Below, one piece after another: positions 1-10,052 of a stretch of 64,000 nt of DNA. Source of the stretch: Sediminibacterium goheungense (lineage in GTDB: Bacteria; Bacteroidota; Bacteroidia; Chitinophagales; Chitinophagaceae). Position numbers and translations under genes: made by a program. The notes beneath the pieces are model-generated. The model made no database searches. It was not told where the DNA came from and saw only the letters and a list, made by a program, of their open reading frames with translations. The stretch covers positions 1,514,050 to 1,578,049 of the forward strand of contig NZ_SNWP01000010.1 of assembly GCF_004361915.1 (NCBI RefSeq), given 5' to 3'. Position 1 is the stretch's first letter, and every line of letters begins with the position of its first letter.

Positions 1-439
1 TTTTATCTGAATTTTCTAACCTCTTTTCAGGAAAAAAATTAGTTGAAGATGGTTGTATTGTATTCTTCAATCTATCTCGCTTTTTCAGTAAGATATTTTT
101 AACTTGATTTTTCTTAAACGCAAAATCATTTACAAAATACTTCAAAGGAGTTATACCCACTAAACCATTTTCTTTCAATTCATCTTCTTTTTTTTTGATT
201 AAGTCACTCCAGTTTTTTAAGAATGACTGTTCATCAATTATAACATCTTTTGATATCAGTTCTATCATTTTATGAAGTACAGAGCCAAAATGTGCATTTG
301 CATTTATAGGCAATAAAGATTGATATCCGAATGAATTAGCTAAAACTAATTTATAAGGACAACTTATAGCTGAATAATATTGGCTTGGCGAAATCCGATT
401 CACCATTTTTATTTTATGATCGCTTAACTTCTTAATCAT
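1..439 (-). CDS. PD-(D/E)XK nuclease-like protein, N-terminal part (gene continues past window start)
   Basis: The reading frame begins at the ATG at 439-437, overlapping the stop of the upstream helicase by 4 bp (ATGA), and is open to the window edge, so only about 146 residues are visible. The start of the protein (ISPSQYYSAISCPYKLVLAN, then HFGSVLHKMIE about 40 residues later) matches the known N-terminal pattern of RecB/AddB/Cas4-type PD-(D/E)XK nucleases: a Ser-x-S/T-x-x-x-x-Y segment, a Cys-Pro-Y/F box, then G-x-x-x-H. The catalytic D and E-x-K would lie beyond the window. The 4-bp overlap says it is translationally coupled to the helicase and belongs to the same operon. Family assignment is by motif only; a structural nuclease-like fold without activity is possible. 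Base composition is AT-rich like its neighbours. Confidence 0.6.
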   Translation of the reverse strand, partial: MIKKLSDHKIKMVNRISPSQYYSAISCPYKLVLANSFGYQSLLPINANAHFGSVLHKMIELISKDVIIDEQSFLKNWSDLIKKKEDELKENGLVGITPLKYFVNDFAFKKNQVKNILLKKRDRLKNTIQPSSTNFFPEKRLENSDK

Positions 440-3400
440 TTATTCATAATTTTTTCAAAGCACCAACCTATTCTTCTTTGAAGATTAAAGGTATCTAAGC
501 ATTCAAAATCATCCTCTACATTTCCTCCTTTACTAAGAATGTATTCGTGTGCTTCAATAATCCTATTTGTGTACCAAGCATCTTCTTCGGGTTTTTCTAA
601 TTTCCAAAATGGATGAACAATTAATATAATTTTTCTTCTACCATTTCTTGCTGAGCCATATTTGATTGCGGGTAATCCATCAAAGTCAATCATATAATCG
701 TCTTTTGTACTCCCTTCTTTGACAAAAAAGCTTTCAACAAACTGATCTCTCAATGTTGTAGCAAATGTTTTCCAATGTTTTAGTTCTACCTCTTCAAATT
801 TTCCATCTGCGCCGGACTTATAATTACTATCTCTAAATATTCTTAAAATACCTAAACCTAAACGCCAGTCCAAAAGACTATGCCAATTCATATTACGATA
901 TACCTTCAGGCAGTCGTAACAAGCATCATTGCATCTACTTTGATGCTCATCCGAATGAATTCGTGTTATGTATGTATCTAGTGATATTGGATGTAAGGCT
1001 TCATCAAGGATCGATTCAAACTCTTCGTAAAGTTTTCTAACAAACCCTGATCCGTTTGGCAGCTCATCTGTTAAAATAATTTCAGCAACGTTTTTCTTTA
1101 CAATATCATGAATTTCTCTTTTTGTTATGTCGGCGATTTCAATTTCTGTTGGGTCGACATCAAGTGTATCTGCCAAAACCCTTTGAAGTAAAAATGCACT
1201 TGAATAAAAACCTGCTCTTACTCCTAAACTCTGTCTCTCAAAATAATTTGGTTTGTCTTTCAGACTGAACATATCTAAATGCAACTCTGGGGGTACTGAA
1301 GTAGGATATAATTTTAAAATTTCAGTCTTCTTATTGATTGCAAGTGCTAAAGGATGTTCTTGAATTTTATTTATGAACTCAATACTGTACCCATTCTCAT
1401 TTATAAAAGGATTATTTGTACCGATAGCAGTTGGAACAAAAGCATCTTGTATCCATTGGTTGCGGAAAATCGAGTTCTTACGAGTCTCAGGATTATAATT
1501 TCGTATTTCATAATAACTACCTGAATAAAATTTGTCCCCATTTGTATTTATTCTCCAAGTTACATCCTTATCAGAAATTATAAGTTTTGCATTACCAACA
1601 TTTTTATCAAGTCTATTTGCATCATCTTCTGTTGAACGGTCAGCATAAATAGGTGGGCGATTTGTTACAAAGTCAGCCTCATCTTTATTGTCAGCTCCCA
1701 AAAGAAAATTTCCTCTGTATGCTTTAGGTGACTTAATTCTAAACTTTCCATATGTATAGGTATCAAAGTTTCCGCAACTTGGGCATTGCAAGTTCGTTGG
1801 TTCTTCATCTTCATTAAATGATTTATTATACCCGCATTGTTTGCACCTTTCCATCCATCTACTTAAATAGAAAGGAGAATTACCTGTCAAGCTATCTATC
1901 CTATTAGTTAAAATATCTCTACCGCCATCATTTAATTTTACAATATCTGAAGTAAAACCAATAGACTGATAAATAGCTTTGTCTTTTGTTTTCTGTGCAC
2001 CTGGGGCAAATTCATAAACTGCCATAGCTTGCCCTCTGTCAATTTTTAAAGTTTCATAATTTGGCGCTGTGCCGTGATAAAAATATTTTACGTCAGTTGG
2101 CATACCAAACATTGGAAGTATCCCGCCTTCAGCAAATTTTTGTGAAATATCATCAGTCGGAATTTCCGCATTCATTATTACACTTTCAAGTTTTGAAATA
2201 AACCCATCTATTGAAAGTACATCAGTAAAATAGGCTTGGAAACGCTCTTTCAAAGAGCTTATTTGATATGGTGTAATGCAATCAATAACTAGCTTAATCG
2301 CATCATTGTTAGTATTAATCCAATTTGTAATTTGCTCTTTGTATCTGTCCCAATTTTGGGTCTTTCCAAACACTCCGTGAATACTTGATTTACTTTCATC
2401 AAAGTTCTCATTCACGTTAATTGTCAAATATGCTTGTCGCAAAATCTCTTTTGAAAGTAGCCTCAAACAAATTCGTTCTTGCTTCATCGTTAGAAACGGT
2501 GTTGGTGGAGCATCACCGGTAATCTTTTGTGGATTAGAAAAATAAAATTCATCATGACTTCTACCTCTGCAAAACGTAAGGATTACCGAATATGCTTGTC
2601 CACGCCGTCCTGCACGTCCAACTCTTTGTTGATAATTAAATCTTTGAGGAGGCATATTAGCCAACATAACTGCCTGCAATGCTCCAATATCAACTCCAAC
2701 TTCTAACGTTGTAGTTACGCTTAATAAGTCAATTTGTTTTACAAGTGGGCTTCCCTCTGTTTTTAAAATAACATTTCGAAAGTGTCGCTGTCTTTGAAAC
2801 TGATTATCGGTTTGGCCAGTTAGTTCTTCGCAATGAATTCTTATTGGCTCTCTATTTTGAATCATTGCAGAATGAGATAAATAATTTTCTTCCCAAATTT
2901 TTTCGCAAGTTGTTTTATTGCTTGGGTTAAGCAGTGACTTTGTCTGCGTACAAACACCACCTGAAAAATGAAGATGTGCTCTTCTGCTTCTGCTGCTTAA
3001 CCAAACTTCATCAGATGCAATTGATGCTTTGATAAACAGATCTTCAAACTGCAACCCTGTATTTCCACTTAACAAATTTATTTCTGTTAACAATTCAAAA
3101 ATATTTTGACCTAAAAGTGTATCCGAAATAGAGAGTCGGTCTGCGACATTATAAATATACCCTTTACATAAGCTTGGAAAATTATTGTACGATATGATAT
3201 CAAAAGGAAAATTGTCTTCGTCAACTTGATTGTGAGTATATTTATCCCCTAAGATTCTGATAGTAGAATTTACAATTTCCAAAAACACATTTGGAGCTAA
3301 TCCAACTGTAGCTGCATATTTTGTAAGAGCAGGTGTGTCTGGATTAATTGTAAGATAACCTAATGCCGAACTTTCAAAAGAGTAAAACAAAGAGGCAAAA

Positions 3401-6400
3401 AACATATTTGCCATTTTTCGAAGTGTCCCTTTTTTTATTTCTTTTATAAATTCATCATCAACACCCTCAATCCACTGTTGTGGGTTCTCAAATTGAATTA
3501 CTTTATACCATGGAATTTTGGTGTCGGGAGTTGATTGTAATCTAATGTCATTGCCACCCGGATTGATTCCTAATTCGGCAATTCGCTTGACTAATGGGGC
3601 TAAATTCAAATTATTCGTATAGTCAACTAAATCCCTAACCTTAATAATTCTCGTTTCAATTTCTTGCATTTTTCTCAATGCAAATTTCTTATCACTGATT
3701 GCTTGGGGAGTTGTCCTATGGGTATTAGCATTATACCAAATATCATCAACTTCATCAACAAGTTCATGATGTGTTTTTCTAAATTCTGAAACTTTTTCAA
3801 TATTATCTTGTTTAAATGCTTTTAGTATTTCAAGTTTAATTATTAGTCGGCTATTCAATTCCCGAATCAAAAGTTCTCTCAGTAAATCCAAGAAATGATT
3901 TCTTTCAATGCCATTTGCAACTTGTGCTGAATCTTCTCTGCTATCTGAAAAAACAACCAATTTTCTTTCATCCTGTTTGCTTGGCAATTGATACATTAAT
4001 TCTTTTGCGAACATTTGACTTGACTTTGCGAAACCCGTTCTAAAACCTCTGATAGATGAAATTTTATTCTTGTTTGACCCTTGTGTATGCTTACTGTTGT
4101 TTACTCCACAAGCAGGGCAAACACAAGGAGTTGCTTTATGAGTATCAGCTACTGAAGTGTTAAGTGCAATATCTATACGAGGCGAATCTTTGTGTGCGAT
4201 TTTAAAATAATATCCTCTTCGCCAATTATTAGGTTCTTGCTCTGCCTTTTCATATGTTTCTTTTATATCCCCAGAATAAATATTTATTGAAGCCCTCTCC
4301 CAAGTTGAGATATAATCCTTTTGGTTAATAGAATTATTAATCGTTGTCTGCCGCCAATATCCATTTGGTCTTTCGTGTGGTTCAAAATCTTGATTACCTT
4401 TCACCCAAAAAACTGCATATTCTTGATATGTCCTCTTTTCTAAAAGTTTGTGTGGCGTTTTCTCTGGAATACCTTCAATATTAGGACTAAGTGGAAGCAG
4501 TTCAAAAAAGCTACCCGTATCATCTGATGCCTTTAATCGGCTTCCTCCGAATAACGTTGTTCCACAATTATCGCAATAGAGTAATTCTAATACCCTATAA
4601 CCCTTCTCTGATTTTATTTGGGCTTGTGAGTATAGTTTACCAACTGTTCTTTCTTCATCCTTAAAATTATCTTCTATATCATTTGCATTTAGCGAACCCC
4701 ATAATCCTTCAATATTACGAAAGAAATAGTGAAACCTAAGTCGTGGCAATTTTGATTCATTATTTTCAGATTCAATTTTTCTGAATTCCGGCAAGTCATA
4801 CATAGAACGGAGAATAAGTAACCCGCTTAATGCTTTTCGCAAATCATTATTTGAAGCACTGTCCCCAAATAGTTTTTCAGTTAAGATATCCTTGCCTTCA
4901 ATATCCCCGTTGGCTCTTAGAGAACATACAGCCCTCTCATTTCCATCAATCGTACAAGCATTATAAAGACGTTCTCTTAATTCTAATTTTTTATTGAGTA
5001 AAACTTTTAAAACTAATCGTCTTGGCTCGTCTTCTATTAAAGTAATATTAGCAAACAATTTTAACTCATTAGCTGTTAGCAAACATTGGTTAATAAATTC
5101 ATCTGAATCTACATTACCATTGTTTGCATAAAATGATTCACTTATTTTTTTGAAAGGATCAGTAGGAAGGTGTATTACTCCACTTGATAAAGGATGTACT
5201 GGATTGTTTTCTCCTTTGATAATCGAAAAGGAGCTTTTTGCATCAGAAACACCAAAAAAGTCTTGTATAAAATCTATACTCTTACTATCATTTGCATCAA
5301 GAGAAGCTGAAGATGCGAGTATTTTCAATTGAGAATGATTGGGATGTAACCCTAACCTATTCAAAATAAGTTTTAAAAGATACGCTACCTCTGTTCCTTG
5401 TGTACCTCTGTATAGGTGGAGCTCGTCAATGATTAAATGAAATACTCTGTTCTCTTTTTCTTTCTCTTTTTCTATTGCTGAGAGGTCTTTTGAATATTCA
5501 TCATCACAGTTTAGCCATGCTTTTGTTTTATCAAAAATACCGCTATCAATATCTCTCATAAGCATGATACTCAACATCGAGTAATTGGTAATCATAATGT
5601 CAGGTGGTGCAACTTGCATGTCAAATCGTGTTCGCATTTCTGCACCATCTAACCTAGGATAAAATGCGATCAAGTTTTCCGGTGTATCACTTAATCCATC
5701 GGATATATTTTTATTTTCTTCGATATGCTGTTTAATATCATTAGCTGCCTTTTCAAGTGAAGCTAACTCTTTACGTAGTTCTTCAACTTTATACTTGTTT
5801 ATTATTTTTGTTCCGCTTTCATTAAAAGAGAAAAGTTCTCCTGATGAAGGTGTACTACCGGTGTACCTTCCAAAATAAATAGAGTTATTATTCGCGTTAT
5901 TTTTCAACCATGTTCTTGTCTTATCCGAATCAAGTGATTTTCTCAGTCGAGTAAGCTGGTCTTCGACTAATGCATTCATTGGATAAAGAATAAGTGCTCT
6001 TACAGCTTGCGGTCTTCCATCATCAGGCCTTTGTCTTACTTCTGAACTTAATTCAAAATTTTTAACTATATCCTTATCTGCTAAATCAGAATTGTTCCAC
6101 CAGCAATTTGTATTAGTCCCTTTTGATTTCCCCCATTTTGAAAGCTCTTTTGAAATTTGTGCAAACAGTGGTAATAAAAAAGACTCTGTTTTACCCGAAC
6201 CTGTTCCTGATGTTATGATACAATGCTTATTATTCATTGCTTGTTTGAGCATGTTAGCTTGATGTGCATACATAGGGAAAGCGTCGGAAAATAACCCTGT
6301 CTTAACTAATGACTTGAATGTTTCCAACTCAACATCATCCATATTAGGAACGTCTGCTTTTGTAAGTTGTGTGATTGTAATGCCACTTGATTTGTAATCT

Positions 6401-6561
6401 GGTAATGGCTCTATCCAGGGTTCTCTATACAAAACCCTATCGGTGTTTAACTTGACTCTTCTCTCTGCATTTACAGAAGCAAATTTTGTATTAAATGCTG
6501 TTTCAACATAGCGTATGTAATTGTCTTTTATTGTGTCAAATGCTTTAATTGGATCTTTCAT
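436..6561 (-). CDS. Very large DEAD/DEAH-box helicase with DUF1998-type C-terminus (DruE/DrmA/MrfA-like), probable anti-phage defence
   Basis: 2041 residues. Superfamily 2 helicase core: Walker A SGTGSGKTE (about 118-126), DEAH-box variant DELH (379-382), motif III SSAS (about 417-420) and motif VI QRVGRAGRRGQ in the second RecA domain. Several zinc-type Cys pairs follow (CDNCG, CPACG, CKQCG with CPSCG). The C-terminus has the signature CNDACYDCLKVYRN followed by NWHSLLDWRLGLGIL, typical of the DUF1998/MZB domain. Known relatives are MrfA (about 750 aa), DISARM DrmA and Druantia DruE; the roughly 2000-aa size fits DruE best. Start: first ATG, 3 bp after the stop of the 967-aa gene upstream. 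Inferred role: ATP-driven DNA translocase or helicase acting with its operon partners against foreign DNA. The helicase call is secure; the system name is inference. Confidence 0.85.
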   Translation of the reverse strand: MKDPIKAFDTIKDNYIRYVETAFNTKFASVNAERRVKLNTDRVLYREPWIEPLPDYKSSGITITQLTKADVPNMDDVELETFKSLVKTGLFSDAFPMYAHQANMLKQAMNNKHCIITSGTGSGKTESFLLPLFAQISKELSKWGKSKGTNTNCWWNNSDLADKDIVKNFELSSEVRQRPDDGRPQAVRALILYPMNALVEDQLTRLRKSLDSDKTRTWLKNNANNNSIYFGRYTGSTPSSGELFSFNESGTKIINKYKVEELRKELASLEKAANDIKQHIEENKNISDGLSDTPENLIAFYPRLDGAEMRTRFDMQVAPPDIMITNYSMLSIMLMRDIDSGIFDKTKAWLNCDDEYSKDLSAIEKEKEKENRVFHLIIDELHLYRGTQGTEVAYLLKLILNRLGLHPNHSQLKILASSASLDANDSKSIDFIQDFFGVSDAKSSFSIIKGENNPVHPLSSGVIHLPTDPFKKISESFYANNGNVDSDEFINQCLLTANELKLFANITLIEDEPRRLVLKVLLNKKLELRERLYNACTIDGNERAVCSLRANGDIEGKDILTEKLFGDSASNNDLRKALSGLLILRSMYDLPEFRKIESENNESKLPRLRFHYFFRNIEGLWGSLNANDIEDNFKDEERTVGKLYSQAQIKSEKGYRVLELLYCDNCGTTLFGGSRLKASDDTGSFFELLPLSPNIEGIPEKTPHKLLEKRTYQEYAVFWVKGNQDFEPHERPNGYWRQTTINNSINQKDYISTWERASINIYSGDIKETYEKAEQEPNNWRRGYYFKIAHKDSPRIDIALNTSVADTHKATPCVCPACGVNNSKHTQGSNKNKISSIRGFRTGFAKSSQMFAKELMYQLPSKQDERKLVVFSDSREDSAQVANGIERNHFLDLLRELLIRELNSRLIIKLEILKAFKQDNIEKVSEFRKTHHELVDEVDDIWYNANTHRTTPQAISDKKFALRKMQEIETRIIKVRDLVDYTNNLNLAPLVKRIAELGINPGGNDIRLQSTPDTKIPWYKVIQFENPQQWIEGVDDEFIKEIKKGTLRKMANMFFASLFYSFESSALGYLTINPDTPALTKYAATVGLAPNVFLEIVNSTIRILGDKYTHNQVDEDNFPFDIISYNNFPSLCKGYIYNVADRLSISDTLLGQNIFELLTEINLLSGNTGLQFEDLFIKASIASDEVWLSSRSRRAHLHFSGGVCTQTKSLLNPSNKTTCEKIWEENYLSHSAMIQNREPIRIHCEELTGQTDNQFQRQRHFRNVILKTEGSPLVKQIDLLSVTTTLEVGVDIGALQAVMLANMPPQRFNYQQRVGRAGRRGQAYSVILTFCRGRSHDEFYFSNPQKITGDAPPTPFLTMKQERICLRLLSKEILRQAYLTINVNENFDESKSSIHGVFGKTQNWDRYKEQITNWINTNNDAIKLVIDCITPYQISSLKERFQAYFTDVLSIDGFISKLESVIMNAEIPTDDISQKFAEGGILPMFGMPTDVKYFYHGTAPNYETLKIDRGQAMAVYEFAPGAQKTKDKAIYQSIGFTSDIVKLNDGGRDILTNRIDSLTGNSPFYLSRWMERCKQCGYNKSFNEDEEPTNLQCPSCGNFDTYTYGKFRIKSPKAYRGNFLLGADNKDEADFVTNRPPIYADRSTEDDANRLDKNVGNAKLIISDKDVTWRINTNGDKFYSGSYYEIRNYNPETRKNSIFRNQWIQDAFVPTAIGTNNPFINENGYSIEFINKIQEHPLALAINKKTEILKLYPTSVPPELHLDMFSLKDKPNYFERQSLGVRAGFYSSAFLLQRVLADTLDVDPTEIEIADITKREIHDIVKKNVAEIILTDELPNGSGFVRKLYEEFESILDEALHPISLDTYITRIHSDEHQSRCNDACYDCLKVYRNMNWHSLLDWRLGLGILRIFRDSNYKSGADGKFEEVELKHWKTFATTLRDQFVESFFVKEGSTKDDYMIDFDGLPAIKYGSARNGRRKIILIVHPFWKLEKPEEDAWYTNRIIEAHEYILSKGGNVEDDFECLDTFNLQRRIGWCFEKIMNK

Positions 6562-6564
6562 AGC

Positions 6565-9468
6565 TTACCAGTCACTTTTGAATTGAATATTTTGGTTGAA
6601 TTTCTTAAACAAATTTTCAGCAAATATTTTAGGAACATTTTGATAGAATTGATAAATTAAATTACTACCGTCAATATTTATATTTTTATAATAAGGTGCT
6701 TCTCCACTAAGCAACATAATTGATTCAGCAATAAGTCGTGGAAGTTGAATATACTTTGGTATTGCCAACTCTTCAGTGTTTATATTATAGTAGATTATAT
6801 TTTTATTCTTTTCAGATAGTATTAAAAACTTTCCCCAATTCCTGTCTACTTCATATGATTTCCCATCGAGCCAAAGAATATGTGTGTATTGATATCTTAC
6901 GTAATACTCTTGCAACGAAAGATTTTTATCAATTTCCGTTGTATCTTTTACAAACTTTAATTGGTTAATATCAAATACCTTTCTTGCCCATTCATAGTTC
7001 GGTTTTTCTATAAATTTATTTGCTAAAATATTTTTCTTATAGCCTTCTATTGTTTCACTAAAGTCTTGTAACCCAAATTGTATAATTTGCGGTTGTGGAA
7101 TTGGCTTCTCGGTAATTCTAAACTCTATATTCAAATCACCAGCAATCCTTTGTAGTTTTTTCCAAGCATAAGTGCAGTTATTACAATTTGCTGGAGTGAG
7201 TCGAATTAAATCGGGTAGATAATAAATTTCAAGTTGCTTATTCTGAGGAATAATTTCAAGATTCACTTCATGAATATTGCAAATTTCTTGTAGATTTTCA
7301 ATAAATGATTTAGAATGACCTCCAATAAGAATTGCTTTCAGAGAATACTTTGAAGGAATAATTACGAACTGCGGTTTATTAATCGTAATCTTATCTAGAA
7401 AGTAATCATAATCTAGATAACCCAAGTAATCATAAAAACTAATTGCTGTTTGTTTTATGTACTTTGGACTTTGTTGAAACTTTGATAACCCCCAAAAATT
7501 TTCAATATTCTCGATTGAATCAATTATGTCCGAGAACTCTTGAAACTTCAAATTCCTTTTCATAGTTAGAATTTGGAGAATTAGATTTCCCTTATGAAGT
7601 TCAAATTGATTATTATTTATAAAAAATTGACTTGATACGTAAGAGTTCGAAAAAAATGGCATCGAGCAGGATGCTTGTCGTTTCCATTCATTGTATGTAG
7701 TATTACTTCCAGTAACATAAAATTCATCAGAACTATCGCTAATTTCACCGAAACAGTTTCGCTTAGTCAAATTTTCATTAACAATATCAAGCGGGTTAAA
7801 GTCAATATCAATAATCTGATATGGCAATTCAGAATTAACAATGTTTTCGTTTTCAATTTTGACTAAAAAATTCTGATTACAAATAACACTATCTGGAATA
7901 ATAAATTCTTCAGGAATAACTGAATTTTGGCAAAGCGATATTCTCTGATTTGTGTCAGAGTATTCTAAAAAAACATTTTCAGTTCCATCTGCACCATCAA
8001 TGTAAATTTTTGGAAGTAAATTTTTCAGATAACCCCTATTTTTAATTCTGATACCCCCGCGAAATTCTAATTTCTTTTTTGTCGTTATTCTTAAAATTTC
8101 TTCGGTGGGATGTGAATGCGGCGGGTTTTTAAATTTAAAAAGATTAAAACCAGTAGGAACTTTATCAAAGTCAATATAATTAAAGTCACCTTTTTTAAAA
8201 TTTGATCCCCACTCTTCAATACTTTGTTTTTTTGAATCGGAACAAAGCAGATACATCTGTGACCGTTTGCTAATTTTATCAGTTTCAATAAAATTATCTG
8301 CTGGCAAACCGAAATATAAGCCTGATGTATAAATTATAATTTCATTTTTTGTTGTACTTGCCTTCCACTTATTCTGATCATCTTTTAGATTTAAACTTTG
8401 ATTAAATTTAATGGCTAGAGGTTTTGAATATCCATTTCCAGAATTAAGAACCTCATTTCCGTCTAAATGTAACTCATCGGGAAAATCGTATGGAGAAAAC
8501 AAATAATAAAAATGATTAAAAGATTCATCTGCTTTATTTAAATTAAATGCTGAAAGGAGTGTTGCATAAACCCATCCTGATTTTGGAGTTGAAATTTTAT
8601 CGTCTTCATCATATTCAATAACATCCCCTTTCCAATTTATATACTCACGCTTTACAATATCAATAATTACTTTTCTTAAAGGGTTTTCTTCATCTGCTAC
8701 GATAGAAATTATTCTTGGACTAAAACCTGCTTGTGATACACCATAAAGTGTAATGATTCTTTGGAATTGTTTTTCGGGAATGATAGAGTTTGGAGCTATA
8801 TCTGATTTCCAGAAAATATTTGGAATATCTCGAATATTTTTAGGGGTAAGTAAGCATTGTGAAAACGCCTTGTTTACATAAACCCAATTATGATTTCCTA
8901 AACGTCTCTCAGTAAAGTATCCCAAATCAGTTTTATAATGTTCTTTGCTCCATTTCTCTAGATTATTCCAAACCCAATCAATTTCTTGAATTGTTCCGAT
9001 TCGCTTATTTGTAATTCCATTTTTCTGTAAGAAATTGTTGAGGGGCGGGAAAAAAGAGTTTGCTCTAAACTCATTAACATTATCAGTTAAGGGAATAATT
9101 AGGATAATTAAGTAAGCAAGATAAAAAGGATAAACAATCTTATTATCAGGGTGGTAGATTGATATTGAGTCAATTTTTAAATCTTCATTTTTATTTAATT
9201 CAAAAACAATTCTTTCAAACGATTTCCATTTATTAGCTACAACTAAAAATTTATCAATGAAATGTATCTTTGAAGATGTTTCTGGAAAATCGCCCTTAAT
9301 TGCTTTGCAGAAGTCTGCCCAACTTTCTTTTTCTGTTGCAATATTGAATTTAATTATTCCTAATTCAGAAATTTCTTTTTGAGTAACATATAAAAGAACC
9401 TCCCTATTCGCCATGTTTTGATTGAAGAGGTATTCTCCGATTATATGATTCCATTGAAGATATTTCAT
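6565..9468 (-). CDS. Unknown 967-aa protein, first gene of the helicase/nuclease operon
   Basis: I do not recognise a family. The protein is soluble-looking, with no signal peptide or membrane segment. It begins with NHIIGEYLFNQ and LLYVTQKEISELGI, has a long middle part rich in Asn, Ile and Lys, one CNNC pair (CNNCTYAWKKL) about 150 residues from the end, and a Gly/Glu motif LPRLIAESIMLLSGEAPYY near the C-terminus. It lies 3 bp upstream of the giant helicase and is the operon's promoter-proximal gene. In Druantia systems the DruE helicase is paired with a large protein of unknown fold (DruH or DruF); the position and size here are similar, but no motif proves homology. It may be the sensor or specificity subunit; that is inference. 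AT-rich codon use matches the rest of the island. Confidence 0.8.
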   Translation of the reverse strand: MKYLQWNHIIGEYLFNQNMANREVLLYVTQKEISELGIIKFNIATEKESWADFCKAIKGDFPETSSKIHFIDKFLVVANKWKSFERIVFELNKNEDLKIDSISIYHPDNKIVYPFYLAYLIILIIPLTDNVNEFRANSFFPPLNNFLQKNGITNKRIGTIQEIDWVWNNLEKWSKEHYKTDLGYFTERRLGNHNWVYVNKAFSQCLLTPKNIRDIPNIFWKSDIAPNSIIPEKQFQRIITLYGVSQAGFSPRIISIVADEENPLRKVIIDIVKREYINWKGDVIEYDEDDKISTPKSGWVYATLLSAFNLNKADESFNHFYYLFSPYDFPDELHLDGNEVLNSGNGYSKPLAIKFNQSLNLKDDQNKWKASTTKNEIIIYTSGLYFGLPADNFIETDKISKRSQMYLLCSDSKKQSIEEWGSNFKKGDFNYIDFDKVPTGFNLFKFKNPPHSHPTEEILRITTKKKLEFRGGIRIKNRGYLKNLLPKIYIDGADGTENVFLEYSDTNQRISLCQNSVIPEEFIIPDSVICNQNFLVKIENENIVNSELPYQIIDIDFNPLDIVNENLTKRNCFGEISDSSDEFYVTGSNTTYNEWKRQASCSMPFFSNSYVSSQFFINNNQFELHKGNLILQILTMKRNLKFQEFSDIIDSIENIENFWGLSKFQQSPKYIKQTAISFYDYLGYLDYDYFLDKITINKPQFVIIPSKYSLKAILIGGHSKSFIENLQEICNIHEVNLEIIPQNKQLEIYYLPDLIRLTPANCNNCTYAWKKLQRIAGDLNIEFRITEKPIPQPQIIQFGLQDFSETIEGYKKNILANKFIEKPNYEWARKVFDINQLKFVKDTTEIDKNLSLQEYYVRYQYTHILWLDGKSYEVDRNWGKFLILSEKNKNIIYYNINTEELAIPKYIQLPRLIAESIMLLSGEAPYYKNINIDGSNLIYQFYQNVPKIFAENLFKKFNQNIQFKSDW

Positions 9469-10052
9469 TATAATAACTGCTTTAAAGGACTCTTTTAGTA
9501 GAGCTAATATATTGGCGCTTACTTTAGCAATAAAAGCAAATGCTACGTAGCAATCTGATTTCTTTTTTTGTGGTGATAGTGAATTTATTTTTCATTTTAA
9601 TGTATTATATCAAGAAGCGTTTACTTGAAATGCTCCTAATTTGAATAATTTATATTTGCCCATTTAAGAGTCAAAATTTATTCTAAGGTGTTATTATCCT
9701 TGAAACTATAGATTTAGTGCTAATAGTATCGGTATTATGACCGCTAACGTTAAAGCCTTTGCGAAGGTTAGGGGGATTTACTCTGTCGCAAGCTTTTCGA
9801 AACTTTTCTTTATAAATCTAATATACTGAAGTTAGCTCATAAATCAAACACTAATTACTTAGCAAACAAAAAAACATTACTTAATTGAATTAAAAAATCA
9901 ATTAAGTAATTCAATACTACTCCGAAAACCTGAAATCAGATTTTAAGAACAAAAAATTAAGTACGTGTATAAAGATTGGCGTAAACATAAACTCAATGGA
10001 TTGTTTAATTCCTCTGTAAGATACTCTAGACTATATACTCGATATCTTCTCT
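9469..10052. other. 584-bp AT-rich intergenic region
   Basis: No convincing gene on either strand. It must contain the promoter of the minus-strand operon that starts at 9468; a sigma70-like TATAAT is visible on the minus strand near 9605-9615, without a clear -35 partner. An imperfect inverted repeat with about 13-bp arms and one bulged base (9875-9910) could end transcription of the zinc-finger-like gene at 10053-10676. A stretch near 9740-9790 (GCTAACGTTAAAGCC followed by GCGAAGG) looks like a small remnant repeat but has no second copy in this window. Confidence 0.4.
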
